Source: Oscillospiraceae bacterium (lineage in GTDB: Bacteria; Bacillota; Clostridia; Oscillospirales; Ruminococcaceae). Taken from it: DNA of 64,000 nucleotides. The stretch covers positions 62,001 through 126,000 of the forward strand of contig JAAYNJ010000017.1 in assembly GCA_012520915.1 (NCBI GenBank), written 5' to 3'. The position numbers and the translations under genes were made by a program. This document shows, one piece after another, positions 7,953 through 16,216 of this stretch. Below the pieces are notes generated by a model, which made no database searches, had not been told where the DNA came from, and saw nothing but the letters and a program-made list of their open reading frames with translations. Numbering within the stretch: position 1 is the stretch's first letter; each line of letters starts with the position of its first letter.

Positions 7953-9186
7953 TAAATATGATGTTGTTGTAATCGGCGCCGGTCCTTCCGGTATGATGGC
8001 GGCGGTTTTTGCAAAGAGAAGAGGACTTTCGACCGCCGTTATCGATGACGATTTTCATATGAAAAAGCTGTTGCTGACAGGTAAAGGGAGGTGTAACCTT
8101 ACCAACAACTGCAATGTTCAAAAAATTATTCTAAACGCCGTGAGGGGAGGTAAATTTCTCTACAGCAGTCTGTCGGAATTCTCATCTGCCGAAATTATGG
8201 ACTTTTTTTCCGAGAGAGGGGTCGATCTGGTTACGGAAAGAGGGGACAGGGTATTTCCCGCCAGCGGGAAATCTTATGATATTGTAAAAACCCTGATCTA
8301 CGAAGCGGAAAAACTTGGTGTGACTTTTATCCGCGAACGAGCGAAATCTCTGATTTTTGATGGCGACAAAGTATCCGGAGTAGCGGTTGGGAACGGCGAC
8401 GTATATTCAAATGCGGTAATAGTTGCAACGGGAGGGCTTTCCTATCCGTCAACCGGCAGCCGCGGCGAAGGGTATGAGTTTGCCAGACAGGCAGGGCATC
8501 ATGTCGTTGATACCGCTCCGTCGCTTGTCGGTATTATCTGCCGGGGAGATTTTTATAAAAGACTTAGCGGGCTGTCTCTTAGAAATGTGGAGTTGTCGGT
8601 TAAAAAGGGGAAAAAGCAAATCTTTCTGCAAAGAGGAGAGATGCTGTTCACGGACTTCGGAATATCCGGACCTTTAGTGTTGACCGCCAGCGCATATGTG
8701 ACATATGAAGATTTTAAAGAGCTCGATTTTTCTGTTGACTTAAAACCCGCCTTAAGCCGGGATTTGTTGGATAAAAGGGTGCTTCGGGATTTTGCGAAAT
8801 ACTCGAACAGAGAACTTCAAAACGGATTGGGAGATTTGTTGCCGAAGAGTATGATTCCCGAGGTTATAGCGACGGCGGAAATCGACCCGAACCGAAGAAT
8901 CAATGAAATAACGGCTGAAAGCCGGAGAAAGCTTGTAGATACCCTGAAGTCGTTTCCGCTGACGGCGACGGGAACCCGTTCCATATCTGAAGCTGTTGTA
9001 ACTGCCGGAGGGGTTGACCTCAAGGAAATTTATCCGAAGACAATGATGTCCAAAAAAATGTCCGAGCTTTATTTTTGCGGCGAAGTTTTAAATACCGATG
9101 CCTTGACAGGAGGTTATAACCTGACAATCGCCTTTTCGACAGGTGCCGCTGCAGGCAGAAATGTATTAAAGGGAGAATTGAAATGA
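7942..9186 (+). CDS. HI0933/YhiN family NAD(P)/FAD-dependent oxidoreductase
   Basis: A 414-residue flavoprotein. The N-terminus VVVIGAGPSGMMAAVFAKRR is a dinucleotide-binding fold, followed by the family hallmark LTGKGRCNLTNNCN. A second conserved block is VVATGGLSYPSTGSRGEGYE, and the C-terminus FCGEVLNTDALTGGYNLTIA closes the FAD site. Members are known as conserved flavoproteins of uncertain reaction, sometimes annotated as aminoacetone oxidase-like. The gene begins inside the end of the RpiR gene and its stop overlaps the cmk start (ATGA), so it belongs to the same transcript as cmk-plsC-ispH. This order is common in clostridia. Confidence 0.93.
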   Translation: MNPDKYDVVVIGAGPSGMMAAVFAKRRGLSTAVIDDDFHMKKLLLTGKGRCNLTNNCNVQKIILNAVRGGKFLYSSLSEFSSAEIMDFFSERGVDLVTERGDRVFPASGKSYDIVKTLIYEAEKLGVTFIRERAKSLIFDGDKVSGVAVGNGDVYSNAVIVATGGLSYPSTGSRGEGYEFARQAGHHVVDTAPSLVGIICRGDFYKRLSGLSLRNVELSVKKGKKQIFLQRGEMLFTDFGISGPLVLTASAYVTYEDFKELDFSVDLKPALSRDLLDKRVLRDFAKYSNRELQNGLGDLLPKSMIPEVIATAEIDPNRRINEITAESRRKLVDTLKSFPLTATGTRSISEAVVTAGGVDLKEIYPKTMMSKKMSELYFCGEVLNTDALTGGYNLTIAFSTGAAAGRNVLKGELK

Positions 9187-9848
9187 AAGCAATCGCAATA
9201 GACGGTCCGTCAGGGGCGGGAAAGAGTACGATGGCAAGAAAACTGGCTGAAAAATTGGGTTTCATTTATGTCGATACCGGTGCACTCTACAGGGCGATAG
9301 GCCTTTTTGCCTTATCGGTCGGCGCCAATATTTACGAACCCGCTTCGGTCAGCGGGATTCTTGCGGGAATTGATATCTCCCTTAAATACAGCGACGGACA
9401 ACAACAGGTGGTTTTAAACGGAAAAGATGTTTCGGGTGAAATCAGAAGCGAGGCAGTCTCAATGGCTGCTTCGGCAGTTTCCGCAATACCCCGGGTTAGG
9501 GAGTTCCTGCTTGATACTCAGAGAAAACTTGCCAGAGAGAATAATGTGATTATGGACGGCAGAGATATAGGTACGGTCGTATTGCCCGACGCCGATTTGA
9601 AAATATTTTTAACGGCTTCCCCCGAGGAAAGAGCAAACAGAAGGTACAACCAGCTGATAAAGAAAGGGGTATCTGCAAACTACGATGCCGTATTAAAAGA
9701 CCTTGAAAAGAGAGATTATGACGATTCCAACAGAGAAATCTGTCCGCTGAAACCTGCAGAGGACAGCATCATTGTTGATACGACGGGGAATGAACTTGAA
9801 GAATCCGTAGAACTCCTTTTCAATATAGTGAAAGAGAACCTGAAATGA
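9183..9848 (+). CDS. cmk: (d)CMP kinase
   Basis: A 221-residue kinase of normal length. The P-loop IDGPSGAGKSTMARKLA sits at the N-terminus, then YVDTGALYRAIGLFA of the CMP-binding region, IMDGRDIGTVVLPDADLKIF and the lid LTASPEERANRRY. It phosphorylates CMP and dCMP in pyrimidine salvage and nucleotide recycling. It overlaps yhiN-like upstream and plsC downstream by 4 bases each, so translational coupling is likely. Confidence 0.97.
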   Translation: MKAIAIDGPSGAGKSTMARKLAEKLGFIYVDTGALYRAIGLFALSVGANIYEPASVSGILAGIDISLKYSDGQQQVVLNGKDVSGEIRSEAVSMAASAVSAIPRVREFLLDTQRKLARENNVIMDGRDIGTVVLPDADLKIFLTASPEERANRRYNQLIKKGVSANYDAVLKDLEKRDYDDSNREICPLKPAEDSIIVDTTGNELEESVELLFNIVKENLK

Positions 9849-10438
9849 CCGGACTTTACAGATTTGCCCTGCAGTTTTTGACTCCCTTCCTTTATCTTTT
9901 TTTTCGCGTTAAAGTTGAGGGAAAGGAAAACATAGTCAGAAAAGGAAATGTGATTTTTGTAAGCAATCACATAAGTTTTTTGGATCCCTTTGCGATAATA
10001 CTCACGGGCAGACTGCATGTGCGGCCGCTGGCGAAGAAAGAGCTCTATAAATGCAGAGTAATCGGTTTTTTGCTGGAAAAACTCGGATGTGTTAAGGTTG
10101 ACAGACTCGACGGGATAACAGCTTTTTCAAAGGCAAAGAAAAGTCTTTTGGCAGGTGAGGACGTTATGATTTTTCCCGAGGGCACCAGATCAAAAACGAG
10201 AGAACTTTTGGACTTAAAACCCGGTGCGGCAATGCTTTCAAGGGCAACGGGAGTTCCCATACAGCCGGTGCAGATTATCGCCCCGAAAGGGGTAAGGCTC
10301 TTTTCGAGAATCAAGATTAAATTCGGAAAGCAGATGGATATGTCATTGATGAACATCGAAGGCGACCGGGACTTTTCAAAGGCTAATCAACATATAAAAA
10401 GTGAATTTGAAGCATTGAGAGCCGGAGAGATGCCATGA
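9845..10438 (+). CDS. plsC: 1-acyl-sn-glycerol-3-phosphate acyltransferase
   Basis: A 197-residue PlsC. The acyltransferase motif NHISFLDPFA (H-x4-D) and the substrate-binding FPEGTRSKT are both visible, with a hydrophobic N-terminal segment for membrane association. It makes phosphatidic acid from lysophosphatidic acid at the inner face of the membrane. It is flanked by cmk and ispH-rpsA with 4-base overlaps, matching the conserved clostridial cmk-plsC-ispH-rpsA string. Confidence 0.96.
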   Translation: MTGLYRFALQFLTPFLYLFFRVKVEGKENIVRKGNVIFVSNHISFLDPFAIILTGRLHVRPLAKKELYKCRVIGFLLEKLGCVKVDRLDGITAFSKAKKSLLAGEDVMIFPEGTRSKTRELLDLKPGAAMLSRATGVPIQPVQIIAPKGVRLFSRIKIKFGKQMDMSLMNIEGDRDFSKANQHIKSEFEALRAGEMP

Positions 10439-12666
10439 GAGAAAAGACCGTGACCGTTGCGAAGACAATCGGTTTCTGCTTTGGTGTAGACAGGGCGATA
10501 AAAATATGTGAAAAGCTGGGGGAAGAAGGAAAGAACGTCTTCACGCTCGGTCCGATAATTCACAACAGCGAAGTTGTGAGGAACCTGGAGAAAAAAGGTA
10601 TTGTCGCAATTGACTCTCTCGAAGAAGCGGGAGAGGGAACAGTGGTTATAAGAAGTCACGGCGTGCCCCCGTCGGTCTATGAAACCGCCGAAAAACTGAA
10701 AATTGATTATGAAGATGCTACCTGCCCGGTTGTTTCGAAGATACATTCCATTGTAAATAATGCTTCAACGAACAACAAAACAGTCCTCATTGCCGGAAAC
10801 CCGAATCATCCCGAAGTCATCGGTATAGCAGGATATTGTGAGGGAGCCAACTATATTTTTAAAGATGAGGACTCTCTTTGCGATGAAGTCATCAAAAAAA
10901 CAGGGGATATTCCCGTAATTATGGTTGCACAAACCACCTTTAATCTGTTACAATACAGTAAATGTGCAGAGATTGCCCGTTCTTTTTATTCTGATATAGA
11001 AGTGCATAACACGATTTGCGCCGCCACGGTGGACAGACAGAATGAAGCGCTCGAACTCGGGATGAACAATGATGTCTGTGTTGTAGTTGGCGGCAAAAAC
11101 AGTTCAAATACCCAAAAGCTTGTTGATATTTGCAGAAGTCGGGGTGCAACGACATATTTTGTTGAAAAAAGCGGAGATCTTGAATCAGTTATGTTTAAAG
11201 GGGTGTCAAAAATCGGCGTGACGGCAGGAGCGTCGACACCGACGCCACTAATCGAGGAGGTTCTCACACGGATGAGCGAATTAATCAAAGAAGAAGAGTT
11301 TAATTTTGAGGAAGCCCTGGAGGATTCATTAAAACCGATTACCCGCAACCAGAGGGTAAAGGGAGTGGTTACACACATAAACCCGAACGAAGTTGTCGTA
11401 GACATCGGTTCAAAACATACCGGGATTATACCGGCAGATGAACTGTCCGATGATTCTTCGGCAAAGATTGAAGACATAGTAAAAGTCGGGGACGAGCTTG
11501 ACCTTTTGGTCATGAAGACAAACGACCAGGAAGGTATAACCACGCTTTCTAAAAAGAGAGTAGATACTGCTGTCGGAATGGATTTCCTTATGCAGGCAGC
11601 CGATGAAGGCGAAGTGCTCAAAGCAAAGGTTACCGAGCTGGTGAATAAGGGTCTTATTGTGGTAATCAACGGGGTCAGGGTGTTTGTTCCGGCCTCGCAG
11701 GCAACGCTCAGACGTGGAGAGAGCTATGACAATCTCCTGAACACTGAAGTAAGGGTGAAGATGCTTGAAGTCAACCCCGCCAGGAGAAGGGCTATCGCTT
11801 CCATACGTGCGGTTCTTCAGGAGGAGATTGCCGAACTCAGAGAAAAGTTCTGGAGCACCGTGGAAGAGGGAAAGGAATACAGAGGTGTTGTAAAATCCCT
11901 TACAAGTTACGGAGCCTTTGTTGACTTGGGCGGTGTTGACGGAATGATACACATTTCCGAGCTTTCGTGGCAGAGAATAAAGAGCCCCGCCGAAGTGGTT
12001 TCGGTCGGCGATGAAGTCGACGTTTATGTGAAGGAGATTGACCGCGACAGAATGAGAATATCCCTTGGATACAGAAAAGAAGAAGACAATCCTTGGGAAA
12101 TGTTAAAGAACAGTCACGAAGTCGGGGATATCTTTAAAGCGCCTGTGGTTTCCACGACGAAGTTCGGCGCGTTTGTGAGAATAGTGCCCGGGATTGACGG
12201 GTTGGTACATATTTCGGAAATATCCGACGAACATGTTGAAAAGGTAACGGATTATCTCGATATCGGGGAGACGGTCGATGTCAAGCTTATCGGAGTGGAT
12301 TACGACCGCAGAAGAGTCTCCCTTTCCATGAAGTTTGAAGGAGCGACACCGGTGGCAAGGAAGAGGAAATCCGAGCCTGAAGAAAACGATGAAACAATCG
12401 AGGATGCACAGCAATCCGACTCATCAGTCGATGAAGCGGTTCAGGATGAGGTTGCGATATCAGCGGAACCCGAATCCGATGTAGTCGAGGAAATTCCTTC
12501 AGCCTGTGAAATCGTTGTTGAGGAAGTTGCGGAAGAAACGGAAGAAGCTGAAGAAGCAATCGCGGAAGAAGCTGAAGCTGAAGAAGCAACCGCGGAAGAG
12601 GCTGAAGATGCGGAAGAAAACGAGGCTTGCGATTTAAAAGCCGAGGATGTTGCTGATGAAGCTTAA
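10435..12666 (+). CDS. ispH: HMBPP reductase (IspH) fused to ribosomal protein S1-like domains
   Basis: A 743-residue fusion. Residues 1-285 are IspH: GFCFGVDRAIKICEKL, ATCPVVSKIH and NTICAATVDRQ supply the three Fe-S cysteines, with SHGVPPS in between. It makes IPP and DMAPP in the last MEP-pathway step. After a linker (about 285-310) follow four S1 RNA-binding repeats, for example VVTHINPNEVVVDIGSKHTG, VKSLTSYGAFVDLGGVDGMI and STTKFGAFVRIVPGIDGLVH. The tail after about residue 645 is very acidic and contains a recent-looking tandem duplication. Such fusions are known in clostridia, so it is not an assembly error. The S1 part may act in translation initiation; the benefit of the fusion is unknown. 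ispDF of the same pathway lies at 16217. Confidence 0.96.
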   Translation: MREKTVTVAKTIGFCFGVDRAIKICEKLGEEGKNVFTLGPIIHNSEVVRNLEKKGIVAIDSLEEAGEGTVVIRSHGVPPSVYETAEKLKIDYEDATCPVVSKIHSIVNNASTNNKTVLIAGNPNHPEVIGIAGYCEGANYIFKDEDSLCDEVIKKTGDIPVIMVAQTTFNLLQYSKCAEIARSFYSDIEVHNTICAATVDRQNEALELGMNNDVCVVVGGKNSSNTQKLVDICRSRGATTYFVEKSGDLESVMFKGVSKIGVTAGASTPTPLIEEVLTRMSELIKEEEFNFEEALEDSLKPITRNQRVKGVVTHINPNEVVVDIGSKHTGIIPADELSDDSSAKIEDIVKVGDELDLLVMKTNDQEGITTLSKKRVDTAVGMDFLMQAADEGEVLKAKVTELVNKGLIVVINGVRVFVPASQATLRRGESYDNLLNTEVRVKMLEVNPARRRAIASIRAVLQEEIAELREKFWSTVEEGKEYRGVVKSLTSYGAFVDLGGVDGMIHISELSWQRIKSPAEVVSVGDEVDVYVKEIDRDRMRISLGYRKEEDNPWEMLKNSHEVGDIFKAPVVSTTKFGAFVRIVPGIDGLVHISEISDEHVEKVTDYLDIGETVDVKLIGVDYDRRRVSLSMKFEGATPVARKRKSEPEENDETIEDAQQSDSSVDEAVQDEVAISAEPESDVVEEIPSACEIVVEEVAEETEEAEEAIAEEAEAEEATAEEAEDAEENEACDLKAEDVADEA
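12547..12606 (+). repeat. 30-bp tandem duplication in the acidic tail of IspH-S1
   Basis: Two adjacent 30-base units (12547-12576 and 12577-12606) beginning GCTGAAGAAGCAA differ at two positions. They encode AEEAIAEEAE and AEEATAEEAE. Slippage in this stretch could change the tail length without changing frame. Confidence 0.85.
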
Positions 12667-12735
12667 ATGATAAAATTGTGAATTTTTAAAAGCACGGGTG
12701 CCGATCAAAGTTGATATTTTATTGAATACTGACAA

Positions 12736-12766
12736 AAAGACAGCCGTTTGCGGTTGTCTTCTTTGC
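12736..12766 (+). terminator. Terminator after the cmk-plsC-ispH operon
   Basis: AAGACAGCCG-TTTG-CGGTTGTCTT hairpin with a short pyrimidine-rich tail, 70 bases after the stop of ispH-rpsA. Confidence 0.7.
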
Positions 12767-12796
12767 TTGTTACAGAGACATTTTTAATGGTACAAT
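12767..12796 (+). promoter_or_regulatory. Probable sigma-A promoter of the ATPase/oxidoreductase operon
   Basis: TTGTTA (12767-12772), an 18-base spacer and TACAAT (12791-12796), directly after the terminator and 40 bases before the TTG start at 12837. Confidence 0.6.
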
Positions 12797-12836
12797 AATA
12801 CGGCAAATATTGAATGCTGCAATACGAGGTGAACTT

Positions 12837-13496
12837 TTGTTTAAAAAACTTAAGAGGATAATAGTTGTAACAGGCCATTACGGATGTGGAAAGACAAATT
12901 TGTCGGTAAATCTTGCCCTCTACTTCAGCGACTTGGGCGAGAAGGTGACAATTATTGACCTCGATATTGTAAACCCGTATTTCAGAACGGCGGATTTTAA
13001 GGATGCGTTGCTTGACGAGAATATAAAGGTGTTGGAACCGAATTTTGCCAATACTCTGCTCGACATCCCTTCGCTGCCAAGAGAAGTTTCAGGTGCTCTA
13101 TCGAGCATGGAAAGAGTAATTATCGATTTGGGCGGAGATGACGCGGGTGCGGGAGTACTGGGCAGATATGAGAGGGAAATAGAGAAAGCCGGCGGTGCGG
13201 ACATGCTCTATCTTTTCAGTATATTCAGACCGGGAACACAAGATGCGAATGAAGTTGCGGAACACATTTCTTTTATAGAAAAGGCATCAAAACAAAAGGT
13301 GAAATATCTTGTAAATTCTTCGAATCTCGGTTCCGAAACATCCCGGGAAGATGTAGTTAAATCGATGGATTTTGCAAACGAAGTCGAATCGGTTTCCGGA
13401 ATACCTCTTATCGCCACCGTTGCACTGGAGAGTTTTTCCGAAGATATTGAAGGTTCATTTGCGGTAAAGCGTTTCGTAAAATTACCTTGGGAATGA
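12837..13496 (+). CDS. P-loop ATPase of the CobQ/MinD-like class next to the ferredoxin oxidoreductase
   Basis: The start is taken as TTG at 12837 because GAGGTG lies 7 bases ahead; the frame is open to another TTG at 12810 without a ribosome site. The 219-residue product begins FKKLKRIIVVTGHYGCGKTN, an unusual Walker A (GHYGCGKT) where related proteins have GSGKT or the KGGVGKT of true ParA/MinD. It continues LYFSDLGEKVTIIDLDIVNPYFR and RVIIDLGGDDAGAGVLGRYE, the second with acidic Walker B-type residues. SIMIBI-class ATPases of this kind help insert metals or clusters (CooC, Mrp) or move cargo. The 2-oxoacid:ferredoxin oxidoreductase genes follow 100 bases on, so a role in its maturation is possible but only inferred. 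Confidence 0.8.
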   Translation: MFKKLKRIIVVTGHYGCGKTNLSVNLALYFSDLGEKVTIIDLDIVNPYFRTADFKDALLDENIKVLEPNFANTLLDIPSLPREVSGALSSMERVIIDLGGDDAGAGVLGRYEREIEKAGGADMLYLFSIFRPGTQDANEVAEHISFIEKASKQKVKYLVNSSNLGSETSREDVVKSMDFANEVESVSGIPLIATVALESFSEDIEGSFAVKRFVKLPWE

Positions 13497-13531
13497 TATT
13501 TTGCGATTTCTTAACCGGTATCTATGGATCT

Positions 13532-13562
13532 CCGACTCTTAAAGGGGTCGGGGCATTTTTTA
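13532..13562 (+). terminator. Hairpin with T-run between the ATPase and oxidoreductase genes
   Basis: CCGACTC-TTAAAG-GGGTCGG followed by TTTTTT. It lies 35 bases after the ATPase stop and 34 before the oxidoreductase delta start. I see no clear promoter between it and 13596, so it may attenuate rather than fully end transcription. Confidence 0.65.
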
Positions 13563-13595
13563 AAAATAAATCAGCAAAGAGTTTTGGAGGATTAT

Positions 13596-13817
13596 ATGGC
13601 AAAAGGAAGGGTAGTTATAGATGAACGTTTGTGTAAAGGATGTTCCCTATGTGTTATTAACTGTCCTATGGGCGTGCTGGAACTGGACAGTTCAAAACTG
13701 AATGAAAAAGGTTACAATCCCGCAACACCCGTAAATGCGGATAAATGTACGGGATGTGCTATATGTGCCTTGATGTGTCCCGATGTGGCTATAACGGTTG
13801 AAAGGGGAGATAATTAA
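13596..13817 (+). CDS. 2-oxoacid:ferredoxin oxidoreductase, delta (ferredoxin-like) subunit
   Basis: The ATG at 13596 has TTGGAGG ahead and gives 73 residues; upstream in-frame codons to 13524 overlap a terminator and are discarded. Two [4Fe-4S] motifs are complete: CKGCSLCVINCP and CTGCAICALMCP. This small subunit carries electrons from the TPP catalytic site to ferredoxin. Its stop overlaps the start of the alpha subunit. In databases such genes appear as korD or vorD; I give no symbol because the substrate is not settled. Confidence 0.93.
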   Translation: MAKGRVVIDERLCKGCSLCVINCPMGVLELDSSKLNEKGYNPATPVNADKCTGCAICALMCPDVAITVERGDN

Positions 13818-14884
13818 TGTCTGAAAAGATTTTGATGAAGGGGAATGAAGCGTTGGCGGAGGCCGCCATAAGAGCCGGCTGTATCAGGTTTTTCGGTTAT
13901 CCCATAACGCCGCAGACGGAACTCGCCGCTTATATGGCAAAGAGGTTGCCAAAAATAGAAGGCGGTGTATATCTGCAAGCCGAAAGTGAGGTTTCTGCGA
14001 TAAATATGGTGCTCGGATCTGCGGCGTCCGGGGCAAGAGCTATGACAAGTTCTTCCTCTCCGGGAATAAGCCTTAAAGCGGAAGGCATTTCGTATATTGC
14101 AGGAAGCGACCTTCCCTGCCTAATCGTCAATGTGCAGAGAGCAGGTCCGGGACTTGGAGGAATTCAACCTTCTCAGGCAGACTATTGGGTTTCCACGAGA
14201 GGCGTGGGACATGGCGGAGCCAGACTGCTGGTGTTTGCACCCAACTCGGTACAGGAAGTAATTGATCTTGTCTTCGATGCGTTTGAGTTGGCGGAGAAGT
14301 ACCGTATTCCGGCAATGATACTGTCAGACGGCTTGTTGGGACAGATGATGGAGCCGGTTGTCTTTCCGGACAGGGCACCGGTGCTTTTGGAAAAACCCTG
14401 GGCAGCAAACGGACATAGAGATAAACGAAATAAAAATATAATTAACAGCCTCTATCTTCAGGCTTCCGAGCTCGAAGAGAAGGTGAGACAGAGAGAACTC
14501 AGATATAGGGAAATTGAAGAAAAACACTCCAAAGCTTCCGAATATATGATGGATGACGCCGAATATGCGGTGGTTTCCTACGGTGCGACCTCGCGTGTAG
14601 CCGGCAGCGCAATAGATGCCGCAAGAGAAAAGGGTATCAGGGTCGGGCTGATAAGACCTGTTACACTGTGGCCCTTCCCGTCAAAACAGATATTTGAGAA
14701 ATCCAAAAACCTGAAGGGAATTCTTGCCGTAGAGATGAGCAGCGGACAGATGGTAGACGATGTAAGGCTGGCAGTTAACGGCAATTGCCCTGTCAATTTC
14801 TTCGGAAGGACGGGAGGAATCATACCGACACCGATGGAAATATTGTCGGAAATTGAAAAAATGTCGAAGGGAGATATAAAATGA
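13817..14884 (+). CDS. vorB: 2-oxoacid:ferredoxin oxidoreductase, alpha subunit (VorB/KorA type)
   Basis: A 355-residue pyruvate:ferredoxin oxidoreductase domain I/II protein. The opening [20 protein letters not shown] then [19 protein letters not shown] is typical of the subunit usually named VorB (3-methyl-2-oxobutanoate) and related KorA proteins. Later blocks include [20 protein letters not shown] and [17 protein letters not shown]. With the beta subunit it forms the TPP site that oxidatively decarboxylates a 2-oxoacid with CoA and ferredoxin. Branched-chain 2-oxoacids are the likeliest substrates by resemblance, with 2-oxoglutarate the alternative. Order delta-alpha-beta-gamma is the common clostridial arrangement. 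Confidence 0.92.
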   Translation: MSEKILMKGNEALAEAAIRAGCIRFFGYPITPQTELAAYMAKRLPKIEGGVYLQAESEVSAINMVLGSAASGARAMTSSSSPGISLKAEGISYIAGSDLPCLIVNVQRAGPGLGGIQPSQADYWVSTRGVGHGGARLLVFAPNSVQEVIDLVFDAFELAEKYRIPAMILSDGLLGQMMEPVVFPDRAPVLLEKPWAANGHRDKRNKNIINSLYLQASELEEKVRQRELRYREIEEKHSKASEYMMDDAEYAVVSYGATSRVAGSAIDAAREKGIRVGLIRPVTLWPFPSKQIFEKSKNLKGILAVEMSSGQMVDDVRLAVNGNCPVNFFGRTGGIIPTPMEILSEIEKMSKGDIK

Positions 14885-15636
14885 AAACAGTTTTTCAAAA
14901 ACCGCGTTCCCTTTCCGATACGCCTACGCACTACTGCCCCGGCTGTACGCACGGAATAGTACACAGGTTGGTAGCTGAAGCTATTGACGAACTTGGAATA
15001 GAGGGAAGAACTATCGGTATCGCACCGGTCGGTTGTTCCGTTTCCGCATATAATTATTTCAACAACGATATGGTTCAGGCGCCTCACGGCCGGGCGCCCG
15101 CGGTTGCTACCGGGATAAAGCGTTCGGTAAAGGACAGCGTAGTATTCACATATCAGGGTGATGGAGATTTGGCTGCAATCGGTACCGCAGAAACGGTTCA
15201 TGCGGCGACGCGAGGTGAAAACATTACCGTAATTTTCATTAATAATGCAATTTACGGCATGACCGGAGGTCAGATGGCGCCTACGACGCTCGAGGGACAG
15301 GTGACGCAGACCACTCCTTACGGCAGAGACGCTTCAATTGCCGGAAACCCGATACGAGTGAGCGAAATGTTGGCGACGCTTGACGGGCCGGGATATATCG
15401 AGAGAGTAGCGGTTGATTCTCCGGCACATGTAAGAGCGGCAAAAAAGGCAATAAAAAAAGCTTTTGAAACTCAAATAAAGGGAAAAGGTTTCTCGCTTAT
15501 AGAGGTAATATCCACCTGCCCGACAAACTGGGGGCTTTCTCCCGGCGATGCCATGGTGTGGTTGAGAGAAAATATGATCCCGCACTACCCGCTCGGAGTA
15601 TTTGTCGATTGGGAAAAGGAGGAAAATGATGGTTAA
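14881..15636 (+). CDS. 2-oxoacid:ferredoxin oxidoreductase, beta subunit (TPP-binding)
   Basis: A 251-residue TPP-binding subunit. [15 protein letters not shown] gives the first cysteine pair, [15 protein letters not shown] another conserved Cys, and the TPP/Mg motif is [19 protein letters not shown] with [13 protein letters not shown] completing it. It starts 4 bases before the alpha stop (ATGA) and is followed by the gamma subunit with a small overlap, so the complex is translated stoichiometrically. KorB and VorA are the usual names. Confidence 0.93.
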   Translation: MKTVFQKPRSLSDTPTHYCPGCTHGIVHRLVAEAIDELGIEGRTIGIAPVGCSVSAYNYFNNDMVQAPHGRAPAVATGIKRSVKDSVVFTYQGDGDLAAIGTAETVHAATRGENITVIFINNAIYGMTGGQMAPTTLEGQVTQTTPYGRDASIAGNPIRVSEMLATLDGPGYIERVAVDSPAHVRAAKKAIKKAFETQIKGKGFSLIEVISTCPTNWGLSPGDAMVWLRENMIPHYPLGVFVDWEKEENDG

Positions 15637-16159
15637 AAACATTATTTTTGCCGGGTTCGGCGGACAGGGAGTTCTCTTTGCAGGAAAAGTGACCGCATAT
15701 GCCGGGCTTTCACAAGGATACGAAGTATCATGGCTGCCTTCATACGGACCTGAAATGAGGGGCGGAACGGCTAACTGTTCGGTTGTAATAGCGGACAGAC
15801 CCATCGGCTCTCCTCTGGTAATAAATCCCGATGTGCTGATAGCAATGAACAAACCGTCTTTTGAAAAATTTGCCCCACTGGTGGCAAGCGGAGGAATAAT
15901 CATATATGACAGTTCTCTTATAGATTCCAAATGCGATAGAGATGACATAGAAATCTATGACATAAACGCTACGGAACTGTCACAGAGTGAAAATTTAAAA
16001 GGACTCTCCAACATGATTCTTCTCGGAAAGGCGATGAAAGTGGTGGGGATACTGAAGGACAAATCGATTGAAGAGGGGCTTGTCAAGAGCGTTCCTCCCA
16101 GAAAAAGCGAACTGCTTAAACACAATATGCGGGCAATAGAGTTGGGGAAAAATAACTGA
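15629..16159 (+). CDS. 2-oxoacid:ferredoxin oxidoreductase, gamma subunit
   Basis: The pair ATGATG at 15626/15629 follows AAAGGAGG; 15629 has the better spacing and gives [20 protein letters not shown], 176 residues. The GFGGQGV motif and [20 protein letters not shown] are the hallmarks of the gamma domain, which binds CoA and joins the subunits. It ends the operon, with a strong terminator 7 bases after the stop. Confidence 0.93.
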   Translation: MVKNIIFAGFGGQGVLFAGKVTAYAGLSQGYEVSWLPSYGPEMRGGTANCSVVIADRPIGSPLVINPDVLIAMNKPSFEKFAPLVASGGIIIYDSSLIDSKCDRDDIEIYDINATELSQSENLKGLSNMILLGKAMKVVGILKDKSIEEGLVKSVPPRKSELLKHNMRAIELGKNN

Positions 16160-16165
16160 TATGGG

Positions 16166-16198
16166 AGTGTCGCGCGAATTTCAGCGCGACACTTTTTT
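16166..16198 (+). terminator. Terminator after the oxidoreductase operon
   Basis: Perfect 10-base arms AGTGTCGCGC/GCGCGACACT with an 8-base loop and a T6 run. ispDF starts only 18 bases later, so some read-through or an overlapping promoter must serve it. Confidence 0.92.
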
Positions 16199-16216
16199 GG
16201 TCTTTGCGGAGGAACT

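Noticed and set aside
12667-12836. A small gene between ispH-rpsA and the ATPase
   Set aside because: The stretch holds a terminator and a promoter; no frame has a ribosome site and meaningful length.
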